A stretch of 64,000 nucleotides of DNA from Mucilaginibacter sabulilitoris (lineage in GTDB: Bacteria; Bacteroidota; Bacteroidia; Sphingobacteriales; Sphingobacteriaceae). The stretch's first letter is position 1; every line of letters begins with the position of its first letter. A model generated the notes under the pieces. The model did no database searches. It was not told the origin of the DNA and saw nothing but the letters and a program-made list of their open reading frames with translations. This document shows, in pieces, positions 9,070-18,084 of the stretch. The stretch spans positions 1,860,001 through 1,924,000 of the forward strand of contig NZ_CP139558.1 in NCBI RefSeq assembly GCF_034262375.1, read 5' to 3'. A program made the position numbers and the translations under genes.

Positions 9070-10914
9070 ATGGGTTATAAAAGTTTACAGGCTTGTATTG
9101 CCGATCTTGAAAAGAATGGTCACCTGGTACGCATTAAGGACGAAGTTGATCCTTACTTGCAAATGGCCGCGATTCATTTGCGCGTATTTGAAAACCAGGG
9201 CCCGGCCATACTTTTTGAAAATATTAAGGGCAGTAAATTCCCGGCGATATCTAATTTATTTGGTACGCTTGAGCGGTCTAAGTTTATTTTCAGAGATACG
9301 CTCGACAAGATTAAAACATTGGTTGAACTCAAGAACGACCCCCTTAAGGCCATAAAACATCCGTTTAAATATGCAAATGTAGGCCTTACAGCCCTATCGG
9401 CACTACCTATGAAGAGTAGAGCCGGCGCTCCGGTTAATTTTGGGCGTTGCAAAATAAGCGATATCCCACAAATAGTGAATTGGCCAATGGATGGCGGCCC
9501 TTTTGTAACTATGCCACAGGTATATACCGAAGATGCAGATAAACCCGGTATTATGAATGCCAATCTGGGCATGTATCGAATACAACTGGCCGGCAATGAT
9601 TATATTTTAAATCAGGAAATTGGCTTGCATTATCAAATACATCGCGGTATTGGCGTACATCAAACAAAAGCAAATGCCAGGGGATTGCCCTTAAAGGTGA
9701 GCATATTTGTGGGCGGCCCGCCGTCGCACCCGGTTGCGGCAGTAATGCCTCTGCCTGAAGGCCTGTCAGAAATGACATTTGCCGGGGCCCTGGGTAACCG
9801 GCGCTTTCGCTATTTTTATGACGATGAAGGTTTTTGCATTTCGGCAGATGCTGATTTTGTGATTACCGGAACAGTAATGCCTCATGACAATAAGCCCGAG
9901 GGGCCTTTTGGCGATCATCTGGGTTATTACAGTCTGATACACCCTTTTCCGCTGTTAAAAGTTCATAATGTTTATCACCGTAAAGATGCGGTATGGTCAT
10001 TCACGGTAGTTGGTCGCCCGCCGCAGGAAGATACAAGTTTTGGGGCGCTTATTCATGAAATCAGCGGGGCAGCTATTCCAAAAGAGATACCTGGCTTACA
10101 TGCCGTTAATGCTGTTGATGCGGCCGGTGTGCACCCATTGTTATTTGCCATAGGTAGCGAACGTTATACGCCTTATATCCAGGAGCGCAAGCCACAGGAG
10201 ATACTGACCATTGCCAATCATATATTAGGTAAGAGCCAGCTGAGTTTGGCAAAATACCTGTTAATTGCCGCTAAAGAAGACGACCAAAGTTTAGATGTAA
10301 ATAACATCCCGGTATTTTTAAATCATATCCTGCAACGGGTTGATTTTACCCGCGATCTGCATTTTTATACCCGTACCACCATTGACACACTTGATTACAG
10401 CGGCAGCGGACTAAATTCGGGCAGCAAAGTTGCTATTACCGTTGCCGGTGATATTAAACGCGAATTATGGGCTGAACTACCATCATGGTTTGATTTGCCG
10501 AGGCCGGTTAACAATTACAAAATAGCCCTGCCCGGTGTGCTCATGGTAGAGGTTCCGAAACATATAAACCATAAGGATATTGATAACATTGTAAGCATTA
10601 TAGAATACCGGCTTAAGGAAGAAGAAGATGATCTGAATGGCCTTGCGTTAATTGTGCTATGTGATGATGCAGGCTTCGCTGCCGAAAACGTAAATAATTT
10701 TGTTTGGGTAACCTTTACCCGCAGTAACCCATCGCACGATATTTATGGCATTGGCAGCTTTACCGAGCATAAGCATTGGGGATGTACCGGGCCACTTATT
10801 ATCGATGCCCGTATAAAGCCGCACCACGCCCCCGTATTAGAAAAAGATCCCGAAGTTGAAAAATCGGTTGATAAAATGGGAGCAAAGGGCGCCGCCCTGC
10901 ACGGCATTATTTAA
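9070..10914 (+). CDS. UbiD family decarboxylase (menaquinone-type)
   Basis: A 614-residue UbiD-family enzyme. These are prenylated-FMN-dependent aromatic acid decarboxylases; Bacteroidota members of this length are usually annotated as menaquinone biosynthesis decarboxylases. Recognisable segments are GPAILFENIKGSKFPAISNLFG near the N-terminus, NQEIGLHYQIHRGIGVHQTKA and PEGPFGDHLGYYSL, which carry the conserved Arg/Glu residues around the cofactor. No second mqn gene or UbiX flavin prenyltransferase gene lies nearby, so the pathway is family inference. A Bacteroidota -7-like box (TACTTTCG, 9059-9066) ends only three bases before the ATG, implying a leaderless or very short-leader mRNA. Confidence 0.87.
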   Translation: MGYKSLQACIADLEKNGHLVRIKDEVDPYLQMAAIHLRVFENQGPAILFENIKGSKFPAISNLFGTLERSKFIFRDTLDKIKTLVELKNDPLKAIKHPFKYANVGLTALSALPMKSRAGAPVNFGRCKISDIPQIVNWPMDGGPFVTMPQVYTEDADKPGIMNANLGMYRIQLAGNDYILNQEIGLHYQIHRGIGVHQTKANARGLPLKVSIFVGGPPSHPVAAVMPLPEGLSEMTFAGALGNRRFRYFYDDEGFCISADADFVITGTVMPHDNKPEGPFGDHLGYYSLIHPFPLLKVHNVYHRKDAVWSFTVVGRPPQEDTSFGALIHEISGAAIPKEIPGLHAVNAVDAAGVHPLLFAIGSERYTPYIQERKPQEILTIANHILGKSQLSLAKYLLIAAKEDDQSLDVNNIPVFLNHILQRVDFTRDLHFYTRTTIDTLDYSGSGLNSGSKVAITVAGDIKRELWAELPSWFDLPRPVNNYKIALPGVLMVEVPKHINHKDIDNIVSIIEYRLKEEEDDLNGLALIVLCDDAGFAAENVNNFVWVTFTRSNPSHDIYGIGSFTEHKHWGCTGPLIIDARIKPHHAPVLEKDPEVEKSVDKMGAKGAALHGII

Positions 10915-10938
10915 AAAGTAATCGATTATATATATATA

Positions 10939-10978
10939 TTTAATTGGTTGAAAATATTTTTAATTGGTTGAAAATATT
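10939..10978. repeat. Perfect 20-bp tandem duplication
   Basis: Two adjacent identical 20-base units (10939-10958 and 10959-10978) in the promoter region of the T9SS substrate gene at 11026. Each contains GGTTGAAAATATT. Duplication this exact suggests recent slippage, and it changes the spacing of upstream elements relative to the -7-like TATATTTA at 11000-11007. Confidence 0.85.
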
Positions 10979-11025
10979 AGGGACCAATGAGGTAATAATT
11001 ATATTTACCACATAATATTTAACCC

Positions 11026-13452
11026 TTGCCTTACCTTATTACATTCCCTTTTAAAAAGGGAGCACTTCTTGTATTTATATTAGTCTTTTTTTCTTTTGTT
11101 AAAGGATATGGGCAGCAATTTTATGTTGCAGCATACGGCGTTCCTCTGCAACGTGTTACCTTAACTCCAAATGGTCCCGTATCGGTATCAGTTGGAGGGT
11201 GTGGGGCCAATGATTTTTTTTCGATAGCCATATTGGGCAATAAGCTATATTATAGTAATGCTTCTTCGATGTTCGTTGGTGATATAACGGGGGGAGATTC
11301 TCCTACAATTACCAATTGTACTTTTTTAGGGGCTGCTGATTTTGGCAATGCACTTACTGTTGACAAACAAGGTATTTTATACTACGCAAGAGGTAACCTA
11401 TTGTATTCATTTAATCCAACTAACAAAAAAAATGTTTTTATAGGAGCTATGCCTTATACGGCACAGGGGGATCTGGTGTTTTATAATAACGAACTATATA
11501 TGGCTGCAGCTGAGGGTATAGCTAAAATAAATTTAGCAAATGTTGCGCTTAGTAAACTTTGGGTATCTATACCCAATGAAAGCATTTACAGTTTAACAGC
11601 CACATCAGTAAACGGTGTTATTAAGGTATATGCTTTTACTGAATATCCTGTAAGGCAAATTTATGAACTTGATATGCAGAAAAGGGTTATTAAAGCAATT
11701 GTAGGTGTTTTACCGTATCAAACTCTGGATGCCGCAAGTGATTCGGAAGCAGGTGCTGTGAAGTATATCGAGATTGATCATGTAAAAATAAGTCAGGAAT
11801 GTGATGTGTTTAATAAAGGTCGAGTTGAGATTGTTGCTAAGCCACATATCAATAATTACAAATATACTTTAAACACGGGGCAAATTAATCAAACAGGTAT
11901 TTTCGATAACTTAAGTCCTGGTAATTATACAGTGACTATTAGGTCAAATGGTACGGAACCCCCCAATCCGGTTAATTTTAACGTCCCTGATTATAGTATT
12001 GGTAATCCGGTTATAATTCCCGAAATAAAAAATCCTGTTTGCTCGATTAAGGGAAATATTAAGCTTAGTGCAGGAACAGCAAGTGCCACACACCGTATTA
12101 GGTTTAATGATCAGATATATGATTTTGATCATACCTTTACTGATTTGTTAGCAGGTACATACCATTTTACCATACTTAATGAAAATGGCTGCGTTACTGA
12201 TGAAAAGGATTATACACTAACGCAGGGTTACTGCCCTCAAATATCCATTACCAATATACTCATCCAGCCAGAATGTGATATTTTCAATCGTGGAAATGTA
12301 AAAGTATCTACTGCTCCTCATGCCGCTAATTACAAATACACTTTAAATGGGATAACTAATACTACGGGCGTTTTTGATAATCTGTTTCCTGGTAATTATG
12401 TCTTAACTGTATCATCAGATGGTATCGAAGAACCTATTAGTGAGGATGTCGTAGTACCTGATTATTCAAACAATAGTCCAACAGTAACTTTTATTACGAT
12501 TAATCCATTGTGCGATATTAAAGGTTCTATTAAACTCGATGCCGGTGCAGCTAACACATCCTACAAAATAAGATACAATGGCCAGGTTTTTGGCTTTGAC
12601 CATACTTTTAACGGTTTAAATCCAGGGAGTTACCACTTCACCATTTTAAGGCCAAACGGATGCATAGCCGATGAAAAAGATTATATCCTGCAGCAGGATG
12701 ATTGCCCGCCAATAATTATTAATAATGTAGAGGTGCAGGCTGAATGTAATGCTTACGGACAAGCCAGTGTGAAAGTAATTACCCAAAATCATCCGGACAC
12801 CTATACCTATACCTTAAATAACGTGAGTAATAATACCGGGATATTTAATTTTTTAACACCCGGCACTTATACGGTGACAGTTAGTTCATCGGGCGGTGAT
12901 CATAAAGAACAGCAGGTAACGGTTCCTGATTTTACTTTAAATAAACCTCACTTAACTTATAAAGTTAAAGCAGCCGTATGCACACTGCTTGGCGAAATAA
13001 AGTTTAGTGTAAATGGAAATGGCGAAGGTGCAGTGAAAGTAAGGCACAACAATGGCTTTTTTTCAATAAGTGAAACTATTAAAGGCTTAACTCCGGGTGC
13101 TAATCACTTTACAATACTTAACCAGCAGGATTGTATTTTAGATGAGATCGATGTTAATGTAACGCAGGATAAATGCGAACCTGTAGTGTTTCCTAATGCT
13201 TTTACGCCTAACGGAGATGGCATAAATGATCTTTTCAGGCCCAACCAGGAAAGTAACCCGCTTAACTTTAAGCTTTATATATATAATCGTTGGGGTAGCC
13301 TGATGTTTCAGTCTCAAAGTATCTATAACGGATGGGATGGTACGGAAAAAGGCAATCAGGTTCCTTTTGGTGTTTATTATTGGATTGCTACCTATAATAT
13401 GCCCGATGGTAAAAGTGCACGTCAAAACGGAACAGTTACACTAATCAGGTAA
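11026..13452 (+). CDS. T9SS-secreted protein with type B C-terminal sorting domain
   Basis: An 808-residue exported protein. The start must be the TTG at 11026 because an in-frame TAA lies at 11020-11022 and no ATG gives a signal sequence; this yields a signal peptide ending VKGYGQ. Residues up to about 240 resemble a beta-propeller surface domain. Three diverged repeats of about 150 residues follow, each with an xxxECD/N start, a phrase like YKYTLN...TGIFDNLSPGNYTVT, and a second half with CSIKGNIKL...YHFTILNENGC; these are SprB-like adhesin modules. The last 90 residues (FPNAFTPNGDGINDLF...YNRWG...GVYYWI) are the gliding-motility-type (CHU_C, type B) sorting signal, so the protein is secreted by the type IX system and attached to or released from the surface. 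Confidence 0.88.
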   Translation: MPYLITFPFKKGALLVFILVFFSFVKGYGQQFYVAAYGVPLQRVTLTPNGPVSVSVGGCGANDFFSIAILGNKLYYSNASSMFVGDITGGDSPTITNCTFLGAADFGNALTVDKQGILYYARGNLLYSFNPTNKKNVFIGAMPYTAQGDLVFYNNELYMAAAEGIAKINLANVALSKLWVSIPNESIYSLTATSVNGVIKVYAFTEYPVRQIYELDMQKRVIKAIVGVLPYQTLDAASDSEAGAVKYIEIDHVKISQECDVFNKGRVEIVAKPHINNYKYTLNTGQINQTGIFDNLSPGNYTVTIRSNGTEPPNPVNFNVPDYSIGNPVIIPEIKNPVCSIKGNIKLSAGTASATHRIRFNDQIYDFDHTFTDLLAGTYHFTILNENGCVTDEKDYTLTQGYCPQISITNILIQPECDIFNRGNVKVSTAPHAANYKYTLNGITNTTGVFDNLFPGNYVLTVSSDGIEEPISEDVVVPDYSNNSPTVTFITINPLCDIKGSIKLDAGAANTSYKIRYNGQVFGFDHTFNGLNPGSYHFTILRPNGCIADEKDYILQQDDCPPIIINNVEVQAECNAYGQASVKVITQNHPDTYTYTLNNVSNNTGIFNFLTPGTYTVTVSSSGGDHKEQQVTVPDFTLNKPHLTYKVKAAVCTLLGEIKFSVNGNGEGAVKVRHNNGFFSISETIKGLTPGANHFTILNQQDCILDEIDVNVTQDKCEPVVFPNAFTPNGDGINDLFRPNQESNPLNFKLYIYNRWGSLMFQSQSIYNGWDGTEKGNQVPFGVYYWIATYNMPDGKSARQNGTVTLIR

Positions 13453-13466
13453 AACAAATTTTTTTC

Positions 13467-13556
13467 GTGATTCGGATGATCAATCAAAACAGCCAATCCA
13501 GAAAAAATCAGCATAATCAACGCAATCATCCAAATCAACGGTTAACTTTGCGGCGT
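13467..13556. repeat. Short-unit intergenic repeat (AATCAnnC-type)
   Basis: Degenerate reiteration of a short unit: GATCAATCA, CCAATCC, AATCAG, AATCAACGCAATCATCC, AAATCAACGG. It can be read through as an in-frame N-terminal extension of the following gene, but its Gln/Asn/Arg-rich translation is an artefact. It is the same class of spacer element as at 716-782 and 20,865-20,890, with a different unit. Confidence 0.5.
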
Positions 13557-14252
13557 ATGAAGAATTTTCTGTTTTGTTTTATAATAATGATGGTGGCCTT
13601 TGGCTGTACAAAAAAAGAGGTGCCGCATTACACCATATCAAGGGTGGTTAAAAGCGATACGGCGAGTAAGCTTACCGTTAACATTAACGGTCGCTTAAGC
13701 CAGGCCGACCTGTTAAGCATCACTTCTAAAATTAAGGCTGATAGCTCTGCATTGCCAAACCTGCAGCTTTGCTACTTGCTGCCAGGCCATAACGATAAAA
13801 GTACTGCCGCGAATAATTTTTATGCTATAGCTAAGTATCCCAATACCGCTGTGGTAACCATGCAGGATACCCTGAAAGATGCCGACGGAAACGTGGTACG
13901 ACTAAAAATTAAGGGTTTATCTGATAAAGCGGCGAAGGAACTACTGGCTTTAAATCCCAAAGAAATACAAGGGAAAAATATCCTGGGGCGGTTCGTTGAC
14001 GATAATAACCAAACTGTTATTATTCCTTTTACCGAACCCAATGATCCTAAGAAAGAACTTTACATTATTGAGCTGGATTCCACAGGTAAAGTAGTTTCGG
14101 CAACGGTACCGATGCTTGATAATAAAGATGGGGTAGAAAAATGGGTAGTGTCCCATCGTGGCGATTATTGTACCTTAAAAGATAGTGTACTAACCCAATA
14201 TTCTATCGACGATTTGGGCTTACCTTATAATAGTATTAAATCGGGTATTTAA
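13557..14252 (+). CDS. Hypothetical lipoprotein
   Basis: I chose the ATG at 13557 (MKNFLFCFIIMMVAFGCTKKEV), which gives a textbook lipoprotein signal with lipobox AFGC; the in-frame start at 13467 reads through an intergenic repeat. The mature 210 residues have no family I recognise: a beta-rich first half (LTVNINGRLSQADLLSITSKIKAD), a short-lived Lys/Asp-rich middle and IIPFTEPNDPKKELYIIELDSTGKV towards the end. The phrase LLSITSKIKADSSALPNLQLCYLLPGHNDKS suggests a folded periplasmic or surface domain. Both neighbours are on the same strand but separated by 100-160 bases, so it is probably its own unit. Confidence 0.72.
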   Translation: MKNFLFCFIIMMVAFGCTKKEVPHYTISRVVKSDTASKLTVNINGRLSQADLLSITSKIKADSSALPNLQLCYLLPGHNDKSTAANNFYAIAKYPNTAVVTMQDTLKDADGNVVRLKIKGLSDKAAKELLALNPKEIQGKNILGRFVDDNNQTVIIPFTEPNDPKKELYIIELDSTGKVVSATVPMLDNKDGVEKWVVSHRGDYCTLKDSVLTQYSIDDLGLPYNSIKSGI

Positions 14253-14410
14253 TACTATTAACCTTTTTATAGTGAACAGGCAGAGGTGTAAATGTGCGAA
14301 AATCACTTTACGGTTAATCCTGTGCTAAAAAACGAATTAAGGCGGATTAAAACATTCACGTTTTATAGAATATACCGATATATTTATAGTGTTTAAAATA
14401 TTATAAGTAT

Positions 14411-15790
14411 ATGACCCGAAACTTTACCAAAATTTTAGCACTAAGTGTTGCGGGGGTATTTAGCTTTTGCTGTGCAATTGCGCAACCCCACCTACCGGAA
14501 GGTTATTTCTGGAAAAAGCTTTCAAACGGATTGGAAGTTGTAGTTATTGAAAACAGCAAGGTGCCACTGGCAACCATTGAAATTGCTGTAAAAAACGGTG
14601 CGTACACGGAAGGGCCTGAATATAGCGGCCTGTCGCATCTTTTTGAACACATGTTTTTTAAGGCGAATAAAGACTATCCAAATCAGGAAGCCTTTTTAAA
14701 ACGTACACAGGAGTTGGGTGCCATCTGGAACGGTACAACCGATGTGGAAAGGGTTAATTACTTTTTCACCTTTGACAGAGACAGCCTTAAAGCCGGTTTA
14801 AAGTTTATGAATGCGGCCATCCGTTTTCCAATATACCGTGAAGAGGATATGAAAAAGGAACGCCCTGTGGTAGATGGCGAGTTTCAGCGGGCCGAAAGCG
14901 ATCCGGGTTTCCAGTTGTGGTATGGTATACAACAAAAACTTTGGGGCGATTTGATTACCCGCAAAAATCCTATCGGGATTCATGAGGTGATCAATACGGC
15001 TACGCCCGAGAAGATGATGATCATCAAGGATAAATATTATTTCCCTAATAACAGCTTGCTTACCATTTGCGGCGACGTAAAGCACGATGCGGCCTTCGCC
15101 CTTGCCGAAAGTATATTTGGCGACTGGGCTAGCAGTGGCTTTAATCCTCATGAAAAATACCCTATACCTCCATTTAAACCACTGACTAAGAGCGAATATT
15201 TTGTAAAAGAAAGCACTATAGCGCAAACGCCGTATATGCAGCTCTCATGGCAGGGGCCTTCGTACTTAACAGATTCGGCATCAACTATCGCTGCTGATGT
15301 GTTTTCAACCATATTGGGTTTGAATTCATCTAAATTACAACAGGCACTGGTTGATAAGGGCCTGGCAAGTGGTGTTTATGTAAGCTACACCACCAGCCGT
15401 TATGTTGGTCCGGTTGATGTTACTGTTGTACCAAATCCCAATAAGCTAAAGGAATGTTACGATGAATTGATGAACCAGGTAAGCCAGTGGGCCAAACCCG
15501 ATTACTTTACCGACGATCAGTTAAAGGACGCCAAAGCTATTTTACTGCGCAACAGTATCCATCAAAAGGAAAAGCCATCTTCATTGGCCAGCCAGATGAG
15601 TTACCAGTGGTGCAGTACCTCGCTTGATTTTTATACTAACCTTGATGGTAATTACCAGAAAATTACAAGGGATGATATTCAAAAATATCTGAACACTTAT
15701 ATAATTGGTAAGCCTTACGCGGCAGGTATTATTATAGCACCAGAGTTAAGTAAACAACAAAATGTAGCTTCATTTTTTGTAGCTAAGTAA
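14411..15790 (+). CDS. M16 family zinc peptidase, catalytic subunit
   Basis: A 459-residue secreted insulinase-family peptidase with a signal peptide ending CAIAQ. The inverted zinc motif HxxEH is intact: HLFEH at residues 76-80 in the context YSGLSHLFEHMFFK, with the third metal ligand Glu expected in the segment EEDMKKERPVVDGEFQR about 75 residues later. The C-terminal half is the second M16 domain. It is followed after 18 bases by a second M16-type gene without the zinc motif, the usual catalytic/non-catalytic pair of bacterial two-chain M16 peptidases, so the two products probably form a heterodimer in the periplasm. Confidence 0.92.
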   Translation: MTRNFTKILALSVAGVFSFCCAIAQPHLPEGYFWKKLSNGLEVVVIENSKVPLATIEIAVKNGAYTEGPEYSGLSHLFEHMFFKANKDYPNQEAFLKRTQELGAIWNGTTDVERVNYFFTFDRDSLKAGLKFMNAAIRFPIYREEDMKKERPVVDGEFQRAESDPGFQLWYGIQQKLWGDLITRKNPIGIHEVINTATPEKMMIIKDKYYFPNNSLLTICGDVKHDAAFALAESIFGDWASSGFNPHEKYPIPPFKPLTKSEYFVKESTIAQTPYMQLSWQGPSYLTDSASTIAADVFSTILGLNSSKLQQALVDKGLASGVYVSYTTSRYVGPVDVTVVPNPNKLKECYDELMNQVSQWAKPDYFTDDQLKDAKAILLRNSIHQKEKPSSLASQMSYQWCSTSLDFYTNLDGNYQKITRDDIQKYLNTYIIGKPYAAGIIIAPELSKQQNVASFFVAK

Positions 15791-15808
15791 ATTTAAATCT
15801 TATCAACG

Positions 15809-17143
15809 ATGAAGAAATATGTGTTCACCCTGCTGATTGCAGCGGCGATAGGAAATATAAAAACAGTACAGGCACAAAATAAAGCTTATGAAACCACTGT
15901 TGATGGTGTGAAGGTAATTGTGCAGCCAAGCGGCAATGATATAGTAGAGATACAAACTATTATAAAGGGCGGCGTGCAAAACTACAGTGCCGCAAAAATG
16001 GGTATCGAATCAATGGCTATTAACGCACTCACAGAGTGCGGAACGTTAAAACACGATAAAAACAGCTTTAAAGACCAGTTAGACAAAGTAAGTGCTACTG
16101 TTTATGGTACCAGCAATAAAAATTATTCAGTTTTAAGAATGAATTGCATTAAAGGCGACTTTGATGTGGTTTGGCCTTTGTATGTGGAAGCGTTAACTCA
16201 GCCTAAGTTTGATGCTAAAGAGTTTGCCCGCATAAAACAGGATGCGATAAACAATATAAAACAAGCTGATTCACAGCCTGATAACGCTATTGATAAATAT
16301 GCTGATAAAACCGCATTTGCAAACCGCGATTATGCTAAAGACCCAAATGGTACGGTTGATATAGTTTCTAAACTAACTCCCGAAGAAACTAAAGCTTATT
16401 ATCAATCAATATTGACCAGATCACGTATGGTGATTGTGATAGTGGCTGATTTAGACAAAGCAGTTATTGAAGCTAAAGTTAAGGCTATGTTGGGCGGCAT
16501 TAAGCAAGGCGCGCCGTTTGAGTTTAAAAAATCATTCTTCAGGGTATATAAAAATTCATTCAATGCCGAATCAAGAGATCTGGCTACCAACTATGTAGAA
16601 GGCATTACCAGCGGCCCACAGCCGGGGACAGCCGATTTTGACGCCTTTAATGTGGCCATGCGCATTTTTGCTAATCGCCATTTTTTAGATGTACGCACCA
16701 ATAATGGTTTGTCATATGCGCCACAAGCGTGGTTTAGCGTTGGACAAACATCAGTTGCCAAGTTTTCGGTATCAACAACCCAGCCCGATAAATATATTGC
16801 CGTATTTGATAAACTGGTTGACAAAATTAAATCTGAAGGATTTAAAGCCGACGAGGTTGCCAACATGAAGATTACTTATCTTACCGGTTTTTATTACAAA
16901 AACGAAACCAACAGTGCGCAGGCATCATCTATAGCCTCAAATGAAGTGTTATTTAATAACTGGAGACGTTCGTTAACGCTGGTTGATGATGTTAAAAAAC
17001 TAACGCTTGAACAGGTAAGTGATGCTTTCCGTAAGTATATCAACAACATCGTTTGGGTTTACCAGGGCGATCCTAAAAAAGTGAACCAGATATTGTATAT
17101 CAACGGCACTTTAAACAAAGGCGATAACCCGGTAAGTCATTAA
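15809..17143 (+). CDS. M16 family protein, non-catalytic partner
   Basis: A 444-residue secreted M16-fold protein (signal peptide to about VQAQ, residue 23). At the position of the HxxEH motif it reads YSAAKMGIESMAINALTECGT, so the zinc-binding histidines are missing. The remaining architecture, including the central KQDAINNIKQADSQPDNAIDKYADKTAF and the C-terminal NNGLSYAPQAWFSV, which lines the substrate chamber in paired M16 enzymes, is retained. It lies 18 bases after the catalytic gene in a likely two-gene operon ending at the hairpin at 17181-17209. Confidence 0.9.
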   Translation: MKKYVFTLLIAAAIGNIKTVQAQNKAYETTVDGVKVIVQPSGNDIVEIQTIIKGGVQNYSAAKMGIESMAINALTECGTLKHDKNSFKDQLDKVSATVYGTSNKNYSVLRMNCIKGDFDVVWPLYVEALTQPKFDAKEFARIKQDAINNIKQADSQPDNAIDKYADKTAFANRDYAKDPNGTVDIVSKLTPEETKAYYQSILTRSRMVIVIVADLDKAVIEAKVKAMLGGIKQGAPFEFKKSFFRVYKNSFNAESRDLATNYVEGITSGPQPGTADFDAFNVAMRIFANRHFLDVRTNNGLSYAPQAWFSVGQTSVAKFSVSTTQPDKYIAVFDKLVDKIKSEGFKADEVANMKITYLTGFYYKNETNSAQASSIASNEVLFNNWRRSLTLVDDVKKLTLEQVSDAFRKYINNIVWVYQGDPKKVNQILYINGTLNKGDNPVSH

Positions 17144-17180
17144 TATTTGATATTTCAGGCTTAAAACGAGTGGAAATTAA

Positions 17181-17209
17181 AAAGGCCAGGTGCATAGCGC
17201 CTGGCCTTT
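17181..17209. terminator. Bidirectional terminator between convergent genes
   Basis: A 13-bp hairpin (arms AAAGGCCAGGTGC and GCGCCTGGCCTTT, one G-T pair, 3-base loop) sits between the convergent M16 operon and the beta-barrel gene. A/T-rich flanks on both sides let it serve both strands. Confidence 0.85.
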
Positions 17210-17227
17210 CCCGTGAAAAATGAACAT

Positions 17228-17809
17228 TTATTTCATGTCGCTTTTTACTTTATTGGCCGTACTTTGCCCTGGCAAATATATCTGGAAACCGAAGTTAAGC
17301 GTAAGGCTGTGCTGATACGCTGAACTGCCAAAACCAACAACCCCGTTGTATTTTAACAGCGCTTCCAAACCTATGCTTGGTGTTACAAAGTAGGCAAATC
17401 CAGGCCCAAAACCTAATTCCAGCCCATTTGTTGAACCGCCCGGGCCACGCAGATTTTGACCACCAAGACCAACGTTCGCTTCGCCAAATATGCGACCGTG
17501 TTTTAATACTTCAACATCCGACCCTGTATAATAACGGCCCAGTGCGCCAATACCATATCTTACATCTGATCCGGTACCTTTTTCGGTAGAGATGCCAAAA
17601 CGACCGTATGCACCCAACGCGACGTTATCTTTTACAAACCACGCTGCTTTTGGTGTAATATCGGCAGTGAAAGTACTTGGGCTGTTTAAACCCAGTGAAA
17701 GGTTGCCTATATCGCCTCCCATCAAAACGTTACCTTTTTGAATTTGCGCGCTCGCGGTAAACCCAAATCCAATACATGCCAGAATGGCTAATAGTGTAAA
17801 CTTTTTCAT
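17228..17809 (-). CDS. Outer-membrane beta-barrel protein
   Basis: A 193-residue protein with a signal peptide (MKKFTLLAILACIGFGFTASAQ) followed by alternating amphipathic strands: GNVLMGGDIGNLSLGL, WFVKDNVALGAYGRFGIST, YGIGALGRYYTG, FGPGFAYFVTPSIGLEALLKYNGVVGFG and SLTLNFGFQIYL. This is the pattern of an eight-stranded OmpA/OmpX-like barrel of the OMP_b-brl group. Its role is probably structural or adhesive. A short polar tail (ANKVKSDMK) follows the last strand, unusual because most such barrels end in an aromatic residue. Confidence 0.85.
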   Translation of the reverse strand: MKKFTLLAILACIGFGFTASAQIQKGNVLMGGDIGNLSLGLNSPSTFTADITPKAAWFVKDNVALGAYGRFGISTEKGTGSDVRYGIGALGRYYTGSDVEVLKHGRIFGEANVGLGGQNLRGPGGSTNGLELGFGPGFAYFVTPSIGLEALLKYNGVVGFGSSAYQHSLTLNFGFQIYLPGQSTANKVKSDMK

Positions 17810-18084
17810 AGTCTTTTTTTAATGTTTAACCTTTGGTGTATTTAATAAGTATTATTAGCAACAATAGGTGTGCCATTGGAAATAAAATATCGTTTAATGT
17901 AATTATTTTCCATTTGAGAATTTGTTTAATTTGCTGACAATAAAATGTTTACAGTAATTATGATCAAATACTAAGAATATTTTATTATAAATGAATGCCG
18001 TGGCTAATTAGCTATATACACAGAAGTTTTGTATACAAAATAGCTATATCTGTATATTATGATGAGGTTTTAAATGGATGAAAG

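Noticed and set aside
13467..13556. N-terminal extension of the lipoprotein gene in frame
   Set aside because: The translation is a low-complexity Gln/Asn/Arg string from an intergenic repeat; the ATG at 13557 gives a proper lipoprotein signal.
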